Shown here: in pieces, positions 21,851-29,846 of the stretch
Position numbering within the stretch: position 1 is the first letter of the stretch
How the letters are laid out: each line of letters opens with the position of its first letter
Source: a virus
Reading direction: 5' to 3' (one strand)
Virus record (IMG/VR): IMGVR_UViG_3300020020_000102
Location: 1-38,018 of that record
DNA: 38,018 nt
The notes under the pieces: model-generated
Databases searched by the model: none
The model's input: only the letters and a program-made list of their open reading frames with translations
What the model was told of the DNA's origin: nothing
Translations under genes and position numbers: made by a program

Positions 21851-22081
21851 CTATAATTGCTTCGCGATTTCAAGCACGCGCCTATGATTCTTAACCTTTT
21901 CAGCTTTTGTTTCTGCAGCAAGATTTATAAGAGCTTCAGCTACTTCGAAATGATCTTGCCCATGATGGAGAACTCGGTATACGGTTACTTCACTCACTCC
22001 GCATTTCACTGCCACCGTTTTAGCATATCCTTTCGGTAAAGACAAAAGGATTTTGGAACGGAGTTTTTCCGTTATTTGCAT
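21851..22081 (-). CDS. Small helix-turn-helix regulator, Cro-like
   Basis: A 76-residue protein with YAKTVAVKCGVSEVTVYRVL (about residues 19-38), a helix-turn-helix pattern, and a charged helical tail. It is the first gene of the leftward operon and is divergent from the S24 repressor gene across a 106-base operator region, exactly where Cro lies in lambdoid phages. It likely represses the repressor promoter and tunes early transcription. Confidence 0.78.
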   Translation of the reverse strand: MQITEKLRSKILLSLPKGYAKTVAVKCGVSEVTVYRVLHHGQDHFEVAEALINLAAETKAEKVKNHRRVLEIAKQL

Positions 22082-22187
22082 GATAGTAATTGTTAAGATT
22101 TACTTTATGTATTTGACAGTGCATAGGTATAACTAAAAGTTGTAATTGTCAATACCTGAGGTTATAAAAAACGAGAAAAAGTTTTAA
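22082..22187. promoter_or_regulatory. Divergent early operator/promoter region
   Basis: The gap between the Cro-like and repressor genes is AT-rich. TATTTGACA (22110-22118) and TGTCAATA (22147-22154) form an imperfect inverted repeat, with inner TATAAC and GTTGTA arms around TAAAA. TTGACA occurs on both strands, once in each arm, as expected of opposed promoters overlapping operators. The A-rich run before 22188 would serve as the repressor leader. Binding is inferred. Confidence 0.6.
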
Positions 22188-23051
22188 ATGACACGAAATC
22201 AGAGAATTAAACATGCCCTTAGGGTGTCTGGTGTCAGCCAGGAAAAGCTTGCTGACGCTTTAGGGATCACTCAGGCCGCTGTTGGCAAGCAGTTGAATAA
22301 GGCGGAAGAGATTGATTCAATGAATTTTTTGAAAGCGATTGAAAGTTTGACTGGACATAGTTTTGAATGGTTACGAACCGGAGAGGGTAAGGAGCATGAT
22401 CTTTATATGCTTTTAGGTCGCGTTCAGAAGGGAGCTGAAGAACCAATAGTTGATACAAAATATCTACAAGGTAAATCGATTCGCCCCGTGACAGTAACGG
22501 TCAACTCACAGGGAAAAGAACTGACCACACTGGTTGGCGTCAGAGCCCAGGCTGGTTACCTCAAAGGTTACGGCGATCCACATTACATTGAAAAACTTCC
22601 AGCATTTAATCTTCCGATTCTGAAGGAAGGATCTTACCGTATGTTCGAAGTCGATGGTGATAGCATGCTGCAACAAGGTGGCGGTGGTCTTCACGACGGT
22701 GACATCGTAATTGCTCAATACATCGAGGACATCTTCACCTTAAAAGACCGCCGCGTTTACGTGGTGATCAGCACTGAAGGCGTTGCTGTGAAGCGCTGCA
22801 TCAACCGACTGAAGGATAAGGACAATCCGATACTCATTTGTCAAAGCGATAATAAAAACGGCCAGCACCCTGATATCATCGTGCGTCCACATGAGATCAT
22901 TGAAGTGTGGGAGTTAAAAGCTTTCATCAGCCGGCAGTTGGGCTTTGCCACAGATCTGTGGGATATGCTCAGCAACGTAGAGAAGCAGGTGGCGCTGATG
23001 AATGAAAAGATTAAAAGGATTGAGGAAGAGCGAGCTGGCGGCGGGTTCTAG
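22188..23051 (+). CDS. CI-type phage repressor with S24 peptidase domain
   Basis: A 287-residue repressor that should hold the lytic operon off during lysogeny. Residues 1-65 form an XRE-type helix-turn-helix (VSQEKLADALGITQAAVGKQ). The C-terminal S24 domain has VDGDSM (Ser159) and VAVKR (Lys202), the serine-lysine pair, and a candidate cleavage site Ala122-Gly123 in RAQAGYLKG, so RecA-stimulated self-cleavage is likely. A C-terminal helical tail (about 255-283) may aid multimerisation. It runs opposite to the lytic genes, next to the Cro-like gene, and is followed by a terminator. Confidence 0.9.
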   Translation: MTRNQRIKHALRVSGVSQEKLADALGITQAAVGKQLNKAEEIDSMNFLKAIESLTGHSFEWLRTGEGKEHDLYMLLGRVQKGAEEPIVDTKYLQGKSIRPVTVTVNSQGKELTTLVGVRAQAGYLKGYGDPHYIEKLPAFNLPILKEGSYRMFEVDGDSMLQQGGGGLHDGDIVIAQYIEDIFTLKDRRVYVVISTEGVAVKRCINRLKDKDNPILICQSDNKNGQHPDIIVRPHEIIEVWELKAFISRQLGFATDLWDMLSNVEKQVALMNEKIKRIEEERAGGGF

Positions 23052-23224
23052 CTTCCAAACGGCGTCAGAATGAACGGCATATGGTTATAACTAAGTGGAT
23101 ATCAGCTATGGTAGGGGAGAGTTCAAAGTTCCGTACAGACTACCCGGACGCCTTGTTGGCGTCAAAAACCCGGTTTCTAGTAAGGAATCGGGTCTTTTTA
23201 AAGACAGTTGCTTCCAAATAGCGT
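23051..23224 (+). repeat. Pair of 15-base direct repeats flanking the repressor-integrase gap
   Basis: GCTTCCAAACGGCGT (23051-23065) and GCTTCCAAATAGCGT (23210-23224) match at 13 of 15 positions and lie 159 bases apart just ahead of the integrase. They could be arm-type binding sites for the integrase or an excision factor. No attP core can be identified without a host sequence. Confidence 0.4.
23147..23199 (+). terminator. Terminator after the repressor gene, with a second hairpin
   Basis: The stem 23168-23177/23184-23193 (about ten pairs, two of them G-T, loop TAGTAA) is followed by CTTTTT, a good rho-independent terminator for the repressor transcript. Five A residues on the other side would let it act in both directions. 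Just before it, GACGCC TTGTT GGCGTC forms a perfect six-pair hairpin. This should insulate the integrase from the repressor promoter. Confidence 0.82.
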
Positions 23225-23247
23225 AAAAAATTCAAAGTGAACCAGTC

Positions 23248-24411
23248 GTGAGTTTTAGTGCAAAAATTGTTCTGGGAGATTATGTGAAAGCTGATGGCAT
23301 GAGCGCTGTCTATTTGCAGTGCGTGATCGATCGCCAGCGCGCGACAGTACCGCTCGGATTCTACTTACATTCAAACTTATTCGACAAAACGAAGCAGCGC
23401 GTGAAGTCGAATCATCCGAATGAAAAAGATTTCAATATTGAGATCATGATGGCGATCGCAAAGGCAAATACTATCGCGTCGAAGTTCAGACAGGATGGAA
23501 AGTTGTTAACACCTGAAGCTTTTCGCACCGAGTACACAGATCCGACCGAAGTGATGGACTTAATCAAGTTCATGAAGCATGAGATTGAATTGAAGAAGCC
23601 TTCTATTTCGCCAAACACTTATAAAAGCCACACTACAGTGATCAACAAGCTGAAAGAATTTCAGAAAGTGATTCTCTTCAACCAGGTGAACCGCGAGCTG
23701 GTGCAAAAATTTCGAAATAAATTGATCAAAGATGGTAACGGTGGCGCTACGATCGAGAAAGTGGTGAAGATCTTCAAGCAATATCTTACAGAAGCGAGAA
23801 AGAAGGGAATTGCTGTGCGCGATGTTGAGATAAAAATTAAAACATTCCGGTCAAATCGAAATGCACTCACCGAATCGGAGGTGATTGAACTTGATAAGTA
23901 CTTCAATAAGTCAGACACGCCAGGAAATCACAAGAAAGTCCTTCGCTATTTTTTGTTCAGCTGTTATACAGGCCTGCGGATCTCGGACGTGAAGGTAATT
24001 ACATGGCAAAACATAAGTGACGACATGCTGGTGTATCTACCAGTGAAAACAAAATCTAAGAACGAGCAAGTTTCTGTGCCATTGCTGTCCGTTGACAAAA
24101 AGTATTTACCGGAATACTCTAACGACAAGGCGGTTGTCTTCGATACGTTTACAGATCAAGTGAATAACCGGATACTGAAGGACATCGCCGGCCAGGTTGG
24201 TATTAAAAAAAACATCACCTACCATACCAGCCGACACACTTTCGGAAGTTTAATGGCGGAAGGTGGTGATGTCGTGGCGCTGCAGCGCATGCTTGGTCAT
24301 AGTGACGTGAAGACGAGCATGGGGTACGTGCATACCAATGTGAAGCAACTGATTGATGCAAAGAAAGCAAGATTTGAAAAAGCGATTGTTGTTGGAAAAG
24401 ACACCCAATAA
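23248..24411 (+). CDS. int: Tyrosine recombinase integrase
   Basis: A 387-residue phage integrase. The C-terminal catalytic domain shows TGLRISDVK (Arg244), YHTSRHTFG (His326, Arg329), LGHSDVKTSMGYVH (His351 and nucleophile Tyr360), the full tyrosine-recombinase set. The central SAM-like core-binding domain covers about residues 105-200, and the N-terminal part matches arm-type domains of Bacteroidota integrases. The start appears to be GTG at 23248 as no suitable ATG lies upstream. It would integrate and, with a partner, excise the phage genome. Confidence 0.92.
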   Translation: MSFSAKIVLGDYVKADGMSAVYLQCVIDRQRATVPLGFYLHSNLFDKTKQRVKSNHPNEKDFNIEIMMAIAKANTIASKFRQDGKLLTPEAFRTEYTDPTEVMDLIKFMKHEIELKKPSISPNTYKSHTTVINKLKEFQKVILFNQVNRELVQKFRNKLIKDGNGGATIEKVVKIFKQYLTEARKKGIAVRDVEIKIKTFRSNRNALTESEVIELDKYFNKSDTPGNHKKVLRYFLFSCYTGLRISDVKVITWQNISDDMLVYLPVKTKSKNEQVSVPLLSVDKKYLPEYSNDKAVVFDTFTDQVNNRILKDIAGQVGIKKNITYHTSRHTFGSLMAEGGDVVALQRMLGHSDVKTSMGYVHTNVKQLIDAKKARFEKAIVVGKDTQ

Positions 24412-24494
24412 AATTTCCTGTTCGTTGGAATAGTCCCTACTTTTTTAGAGATTTTCACTACTGACCGTACAGCACACCAATCCCTTTCAATAGT

Positions 24495-25052
24495 ATGCAA
24501 TACTTGAATATTTTTGTACTCACAATCATCGCATTTTATGGGTATTCTCAAGACGTTGTTCTTTTTCATAAGGACGGAAGCGTAGTAAAAACTAAAGTTA
24601 AAGCAACAAGTGACACTCAATTGTTCACACAGAATGGCAACTATAATTATGACGTCATTGATTCAGTGTTTTCTGAAGATAAGGCGCTTCTAGAAAAATT
24701 GAAAGGGAAAATTGGCGGTTTTAAGACAACTATGTCCACCGGAACAATCCATACAAAAAAAATAGTGGTCAATGGTGTTGATATTAACCAGCTCGATATC
24801 GAATTCATAGAAATAATTGGATTTCAAATTTTACCACCTAAAGTGCAGGTTGTAGTGTACTATGGCCAACCTATTAAAGGATTTGAGGATCAGACAATAA
24901 AGGATGATCTGGGAAAATCAATTCGTTTCAATGGAGTGATTGACGCATTGAACTTCATGTACAAGAATGGATGGGAGTACCGCGATTCATTCGCTGTGAA
25001 CACAGGGACTGGTGGTAGTGTTTACCACTATATTCTTAGAAAGGTACACTAA
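24495..25052 (+). CDS. Secreted accessory (moron) protein, likely lysogenic conversion
   Basis: A 185-residue protein with an N-terminal signal peptide (MQYLNIFVLTIIAFYGYSQ, cleavage before DVV) and a soluble part. DVVLFHKDGSVVKTKVKA and the C-terminal MYKNGWEYRDSF...YHYILRK resemble Bacteroidota host secreted proteins, the latter reminiscent of DUF4177-type ends. It lies between integrase and tape measure, on the repressor strand, with an AT-rich composition unlike its neighbours. Its stop overlaps that of the tape measure by four bases. Such genes are typically expressed in the lysogen and alter the host surface or block superinfection. Function here is unknown. Confidence 0.68.
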   Translation: MQYLNIFVLTIIAFYGYSQDVVLFHKDGSVVKTKVKATSDTQLFTQNGNYNYDVIDSVFSEDKALLEKLKGKIGGFKTTMSTGTIHTKKIVVNGVDINQLDIEFIEIIGFQILPPKVQVVVYYGQPIKGFEDQTIKDDLGKSIRFNGVIDALNFMYKNGWEYRDSFAVNTGTGGSVYHYILRKVH

Positions 25053-27358
25053 ACATCAGCGTCCTCTCTGATTTGATTCACGGTCTTTATTCCTTCTTCT
25101 GTTTCTGTGACAACATTGATAACTTTTATATTGTCGATTCGATTGCTCATCGCTTTAAAGTTGTCCATAAGAAGCCCTTCAATTCGATCGGAACCAAGCG
25201 CTGACACTCCAGATTGAGAGCCACCTGAAGCAATTGGTGGTCTACTTTCAAATGGACTCACCGGACCGCCAGCTGCGAATCTCCGTCCACCTGCAGCGTA
25301 ATTGATGTCGCTGGCGATTCGGCGTAAGCGTGGATCCCGGTAAACACCCTTCGTCAAGATGATCTCATCACCTTCCGCTTCAATTGGAATTCCACCCTGA
25401 GCATGAGAAGGACCGCGAAGTACCATACCTCGTTCAGCTTTGGCCGGCGCTTCTACTTTCGTGCTTTGAATCTTCCTAACGTTGGCCATACCTGCCGCTA
25501 GCGCTAGGCCTGCTGCAATTGGTGCAAGTGCTCCACCGACAATCGGAATAGCTGCAGTGCTGGTGTATGCGTTGATTGCTCCTTGAATAGCAGAAAGAAT
25601 TGCTGATGTGGTCGCGAAGGCTTTCCACTGAGCTGTTCCTTGTTTTTGTAATGAAGCGATCTGAGAGAAGAAATTTCCGAACGTGCCCAGACTTCCTTGC
25701 ATAGCAGCCATCTGGTCGGCCATCTCCTGTTTCTTAATGTCGACCGCTTGATCCGACGCATCCTGTTGCATCGACAGGTACGTCGCATACTCTTTCTGAT
25801 ATTCAGCACTTCGCTCTCCATGCGCGGCTTTAATAACCTCAAGCTTTTGTCTTTCAAACTGGAGGGCGTTTTCTATGCTGACTGTGGCAAATTCTGCTTG
25901 TGTTATTTGCCCGTTTAAGAACTGTTCGTTAAGAACGTTTTGTGATTCGGCGAGCTGAAGTTCCAGGTTGGCCAGGGTATCTTCCTGTTCTTTCTTATCC
26001 CACTTCTCGTTGACGTCATTCCGTTGCTTTCGTGCCAGCTCCTGAGCGGCTGCAACACGTTCGGCATAGAACGGAGCGTTCTCATCAATGGATTCTATCT
26101 GTCGTTGAAGTTCAGTCTTCAACTTGAGTAATTCTTTTTCGCGACTATCATCCATTGCCTGGATGTGTGCGTCTTCAATAACACGAAGACTATCATAGTA
26201 TTCTTCCTGGGCCTTTTCCTTTTCGGCAAGGGCTTTCTCTTCGGATTTTTTCTCTTCCTCGATCCGCTTCAATTCTTCGGCGGTGGCCTTCTCGCGTTCT
26301 GCTTCCTGTTTCTCACGAATGGCCGCTTCACGATTGGCAATTTTCTCGATCTGGTTGTTCGTTTTATGTTCCGCATCAACGACTTTAACCTGGGCATCAA
26401 CTATCTTTTGTAACAGGTCGTCTTGAAGTGCACCGCGCTTTTCATATTCTATTTCCTGTGCAAGCGTGCCTTCCGCGAGCTGGAGAATTTCTTCGTCGCT
26501 TAACTTAGACTTTTGTTTTGCTTCAAGCAGTAGTGCATCAAGGTTCTTCTTATCCAGCGCATTGTTGGCCGTGAAATTCTCTTCTGCTATTTTACGTGCT
26601 TCCTGGAGAAGGGCATTTTGTTCTTTTAGTGACAATGACCTATTCTTCGATTGGAGTATCAACCGATCGATCTGTGCTTCCTGCTTTGCATTGGTAAGAA
26701 CAATGCCACGATTGAGGTCATCGAGATCCTGTTGAAGTTTTACGAGCTCAACGCCGGCGTTGTATGCACCTGTAATCGATTCAGTCAATCCATCAAAAGA
26801 AGAAGCCATTTTATCCAGACCACCAGGTGTGCCCGTAATGATATCCCACAATCCAGATCCAAGTGCCTGAAGGCGCTGCGTAAGCTCAGACACAACGGCC
26901 GATATTCCACCAAAGATTTGTTCGACCTTATCAAGGAGTGGTGTGAACTTTGAGAATGCATTGATCAATGCGCCGACTATCAACACGAGGGCGCCGATGC
27001 CTGTGCTTGCGATCGCTCCTTTTAAAAGACCGAATCCAGAAGTAAGACCACCAACGCCGCCCTTTGCCCGTGAAAGAATTCCAGACAGCATACTGAAGCC
27101 TGGTATTTGTGAGAGGACGCCGCTAAAAGCTCCCTTCAATCCATCACTCGCCTGTGTTGTTCCTTTGATCTGCGTTTTGATTTTCCCCATCTCGCCTTCA
27201 ACAACGCGAAGATCTGCGGCTTTCTTTATGAATTCTTCCGTACCTGGCTTCAGGTTTCGTAACTCTTTGTTGAGTGTGTTCGCCTGCTTACCAAGTTCTT
27301 TCAAGGTATCACCGGCTTTATTTCCGTTAGAGAGAGTGATTTCAATCTTTGATTCCAT
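25049..27358 (-). CDS. Tail tape measure protein
   Basis: At 769 residues the longest tail gene. An N-terminal helical part resembles tape measure openings (ITLSNGNKAGDTLKELGKQA). Hydrophobic Gly/Ala-rich segments follow (about 75-160 and about 590-640, for example GALVLIVGALINAF), with a long Lys/Glu-rich coiled coil between (about 330-460). The C-terminal part (GPSHAQGGIPIEAEGDEIIL) is a motif common in tape measures. The protein sets tail length and is ejected to help DNA entry. The ATG lies 36 bases after a TGTCCTA motif. This is the last gene of the leftward tail operon. Confidence 0.9.
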   Translation of the reverse strand: MESKIEITLSNGNKAGDTLKELGKQANTLNKELRNLKPGTEEFIKKAADLRVVEGEMGKIKTQIKGTTQASDGLKGAFSGVLSQIPGFSMLSGILSRAKGGVGGLTSGFGLLKGAIASTGIGALVLIVGALINAFSKFTPLLDKVEQIFGGISAVVSELTQRLQALGSGLWDIITGTPGGLDKMASSFDGLTESITGAYNAGVELVKLQQDLDDLNRGIVLTNAKQEAQIDRLILQSKNRSLSLKEQNALLQEARKIAEENFTANNALDKKNLDALLLEAKQKSKLSDEEILQLAEGTLAQEIEYEKRGALQDDLLQKIVDAQVKVVDAEHKTNNQIEKIANREAAIREKQEAEREKATAEELKRIEEEKKSEEKALAEKEKAQEEYYDSLRVIEDAHIQAMDDSREKELLKLKTELQRQIESIDENAPFYAERVAAAQELARKQRNDVNEKWDKKEQEDTLANLELQLAESQNVLNEQFLNGQITQAEFATVSIENALQFERQKLEVIKAAHGERSAEYQKEYATYLSMQQDASDQAVDIKKQEMADQMAAMQGSLGTFGNFFSQIASLQKQGTAQWKAFATTSAILSAIQGAINAYTSTAAIPIVGGALAPIAAGLALAAGMANVRKIQSTKVEAPAKAERGMVLRGPSHAQGGIPIEAEGDEIILTKGVYRDPRLRRIASDINYAAGGRRFAAGGPVSPFESRPPIASGGSQSGVSALGSDRIEGLLMDNFKAMSNRIDNIKVINVVTETEEGIKTVNQIREDADV

Positions 27359-27393
27359 ATGACTAACAAGCTATTGGCTTCATCCTTTTGTAA

Positions 27394-27933
27394 CTAGGAC
27401 ACCGCCGTCCCTTTCGAAATCGCGTCAGCGAGAAGTCCTTCTATATCGCGTGCGTATGCTGCGATAGTTTCCGTGTTAAGATCCTTTAACAAATCACCAA
27501 GATTTGCTGACTTCTTCCATTTCTTCTGCTTCCAGGTATCTTCCTTGCGTTTGTTTTTGGCGATCGCCCAAGCAATACGTTCTATTTTCTTTTCCGTGCT
27601 AAGACCTGGAGCCGTGCCGTAGGTGTAACCCGGGATGTTACCGAAATCAAGACCTCGCTTTGCCGCCCACTTTTCCAGCTCGGCAACTACGGGAAGTTTT
27701 GTCCACTGTGGATTTTTGTAACCGATGAAGAAACCCTGATCGGCATAGGTGAGCGCAATAACAGGTGCATCATTGTCGGTTGATTTTATAATAGTTACCT
27801 GAACGCTATCGGCGAGCTCACCACTGTTTATGTATTCCGGCCGATTGAATACCTCCTTAACATCCCCGAGTAATCGCGTGGCATATTGCTGCGCTAACGC
27901 ATCGAGCTTTTGTTGAGTGATCTTTGGAATCAT
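27394..27933 (-). CDS. Tail-associated protein, possibly HK97 gp10-like
   Basis: A 179-residue protein directly upstream of the tape measure. ELADSVQVTIIKS and a central YADQGFFIGYKNPQW region, followed by a basic stretch KNKRKEDTWKQKKWKK, fit a small tail or tail-completion protein; the ordering before the tape measure supports this. The specific family is not certain. It overlaps the upstream gene by ATGA. Its stop overlaps the TGTCCTA motif. Confidence 0.62.
   Translation of the reverse strand: MIPKITQQKLDALAQQYATRLLGDVKEVFNRPEYINSGELADSVQVTIIKSTDNDAPVIALTYADQGFFIGYKNPQWTKLPVVAELEKWAAKRGLDFGNIPGYTYGTAPGLSTEKKIERIAWAIAKNKRKEDTWKQKKWKKSANLGDLLKDLNTETIAAYARDIEGLLADAISKGTAVS
27395..27401 (-). 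promoter_or_regulatory. TGTCCTA motif ahead of the tape measure gene
   Basis: GTGTCCTAG spans the stop codon of the upstream tail gene and lies 36 bases before the tape measure ATG, the same distance as in three other late gene heads. The stretch 27359-27393 holds no other clear element. Confidence 0.33.
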
Positions 27934-29846
27934 TGCATCGTATAAAGTTCCGCCGAGTTGACGCGCACGGTCTGGTTCGTTATGGTCATGTCGATCGATT
28001 TGACCAGGTAGTTCATACGATCAAATCTCCTTTTCAATTCCCAATCAAAGCGAAGCAGATTTCTGAAGGCGAATGCTGGAATGATAGTAACGATACGTCT
28101 GTTCCGTTCGAAGTGCAGCCAATACTTCCAGAAGGCATCATACATGCCGGTTAACAAAATGAAGTTATTCAATGGCTCGTAGATCGTAACTCCGTTGATG
28201 TCGGCGGCAGGATATTCAAATGTCGTCACATCTACGATGTCTTTATAGTAAAAGGTTCTCATCTGTCCCTTTTCTCCAAATCGCTGCAACGTCCTGGGAC
28301 CAAATACAGCCTTGCCCTCAATGACTGCCGTGTTCTGCTGGAATAGGCGACCACATTGCATCTCTAATGTTTGTTCCGATGTTCCCACGGAGATACTTTC
28401 GTCAAACGTCGATAGATCTGTGTCATCCTTTTTTAAGGAGATGGTATATCCTGACACGCGCAGATCTTCTACGTTCTGTACTGGCGATGATATCGGCGTG
28501 ATGTCGTCATATTGAATGCTTTTTGCAATCGGCTCTCTGAAACAGATCCTGACCTTTTTGGTGTTCTCATTTTCATACAGTCCGAGGTTATACCGGCTGC
28601 AAAGGCGTTTCAAATATTCGACAACAGTAATATCTGGGACCAGTTCATTCAGGTTGAAACTACGTCGCCAGAAAACAAATTTCCGGGCGCCTATGAATGG
28701 CAACGGATAATCCAGGGCAGCACTGTTCCATTCCAGCATGTTATCAACATCGGTATGGTTGTAGAAGTCGCCTTCCCAGGTGAAGCCGAAAGTTTCACCA
28801 ATTTTGTCTAGGATCCATTTCCTGCGCAGGAACGGCTGTATGGAGTTGTAATTTTTTACCTTGAAGGGTTGATCGTTATTCAATCCCCAGTTGCTTTCGT
28901 TGCGAATAAGGCCACCTGAGTTTACTCCGTTGACTAATTCAAGATCCTTTATTACCTCGGTGTATGGGTTCCCATTAAACAACAACGGGAACCGAAGCTT
29001 TGCATTCGGATAGCTCCCGGACAAGTATCCAGTCAGGAAGGTGTCGAACTCTGCATAGTATGTGCCCAGATCGGTTTCAACAAGGTAGTTGTCGGGATCT
29101 GCATCCACATTCGCCGACAATTCCAATAATGGATCAGTGGCATCTTGCCTGAGTAAAAAATCCATGTCGAGAATGTCGTCATGGAACGTGAAGTAAATAC
29201 TAAGTCTAATAACAACGTAGTCGTCTTCTATAAGTGCTAACGGCGTTGTTCCGGAAGCGACGTATGTAGCATAGGGCATATATTTGCCTGTGTCGAGCGC
29301 CGCGTCTGCGTCTGCGTTGATGGCAATTGCAAAGCTGTTTGCATCTGACGCGGTGTATGCAATTCCGTTAATGGTGACATTATAGTCTCCAGCGGCGGAC
29401 CGCTTCAGATAGATTTTCTTCGTTATGCTGGTGGCGCCTATCACAAAATTTTCAGCAACAACGTCTTTCAATTTTGCGGTCTTAAAGCTTTCGTTAATGC
29501 TGTTCAGACCAAAAGTGAAATGTGCCTGGGCCTTGTTTTTGTCGGTACTTTTTGCGCGTAAGTTTCCCTTTTTAAAAGGAACTGGCGCGTTCATTCCGGA
29601 TGAAGCGAAAAGAGTTGCTTTTTGTAATTGATATGCCTCATTGTTTTCAATGACGAAAGGATGCTTGATCTTGGCGGCATTAGATGGACTTCTGTCACCT
29701 GTCGGAAGTGTGAACGGGAGAGAATATGATCCTGGACTCAATTTTTCACCGTTACCAAAAATAGGATTCTCCAGCTTGACCGTGATTGATGTTGCTGGAT
29801 CTGTTTGAAGGAATTCGCTATCGCCGTCGATCTGGATACCTATCAT
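27930..29846 (-). CDS. Large tail/baseplate protein
   Basis: A 638-residue protein of a kind typical for Bacteroidota siphovirus tails. The opening (IGIQIDGDSEFLQTDPATSI, then SPGSYSLPFTLPTGDRSP) and the later VEYLKRLCSRYNLGLYENEN stretch resemble tail proteins that contact the distal tail or hub. It overlaps both neighbours by ATGA, lying between the large tail protein at 29843 and the 27394 gene. The exact position in the tail cannot be told from sequence. Confidence 0.7.
   Translation of the reverse strand: MIGIQIDGDSEFLQTDPATSITVKLENPIFGNGEKLSPGSYSLPFTLPTGDRSPSNAAKIKHPFVIENNEAYQLQKATLFASSGMNAPVPFKKGNLRAKSTDKNKAQAHFTFGLNSINESFKTAKLKDVVAENFVIGATSITKKIYLKRSAAGDYNVTINGIAYTASDANSFAIAINADADAALDTGKYMPYATYVASGTTPLALIEDDYVVIRLSIYFTFHDDILDMDFLLRQDATDPLLELSANVDADPDNYLVETDLGTYYAEFDTFLTGYLSGSYPNAKLRFPLLFNGNPYTEVIKDLELVNGVNSGGLIRNESNWGLNNDQPFKVKNYNSIQPFLRRKWILDKIGETFGFTWEGDFYNHTDVDNMLEWNSAALDYPLPFIGARKFVFWRRSFNLNELVPDITVVEYLKRLCSRYNLGLYENENTKKVRICFREPIAKSIQYDDITPISSPVQNVEDLRVSGYTISLKKDDTDLSTFDESISVGTSEQTLEMQCGRLFQQNTAVIEGKAVFGPRTLQRFGEKGQMRTFYYKDIVDVTTFEYPAADINGVTIYEPLNNFILLTGMYDAFWKYWLHFERNRRIVTIIPAFAFRNLLRFDWELKRRFDRMNYLVKSIDMTITNQTVRVNSAELYTMQ

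Noticed and set aside
23110-23150. Possible tRNA 3'-end remnant (GAGAGTTCAAAGTTCC) as attP core
   Set aside because: The would-be T stem has a mismatch and a wobble and no other arm can be drawn, so it does not hold up as a tRNA piece.
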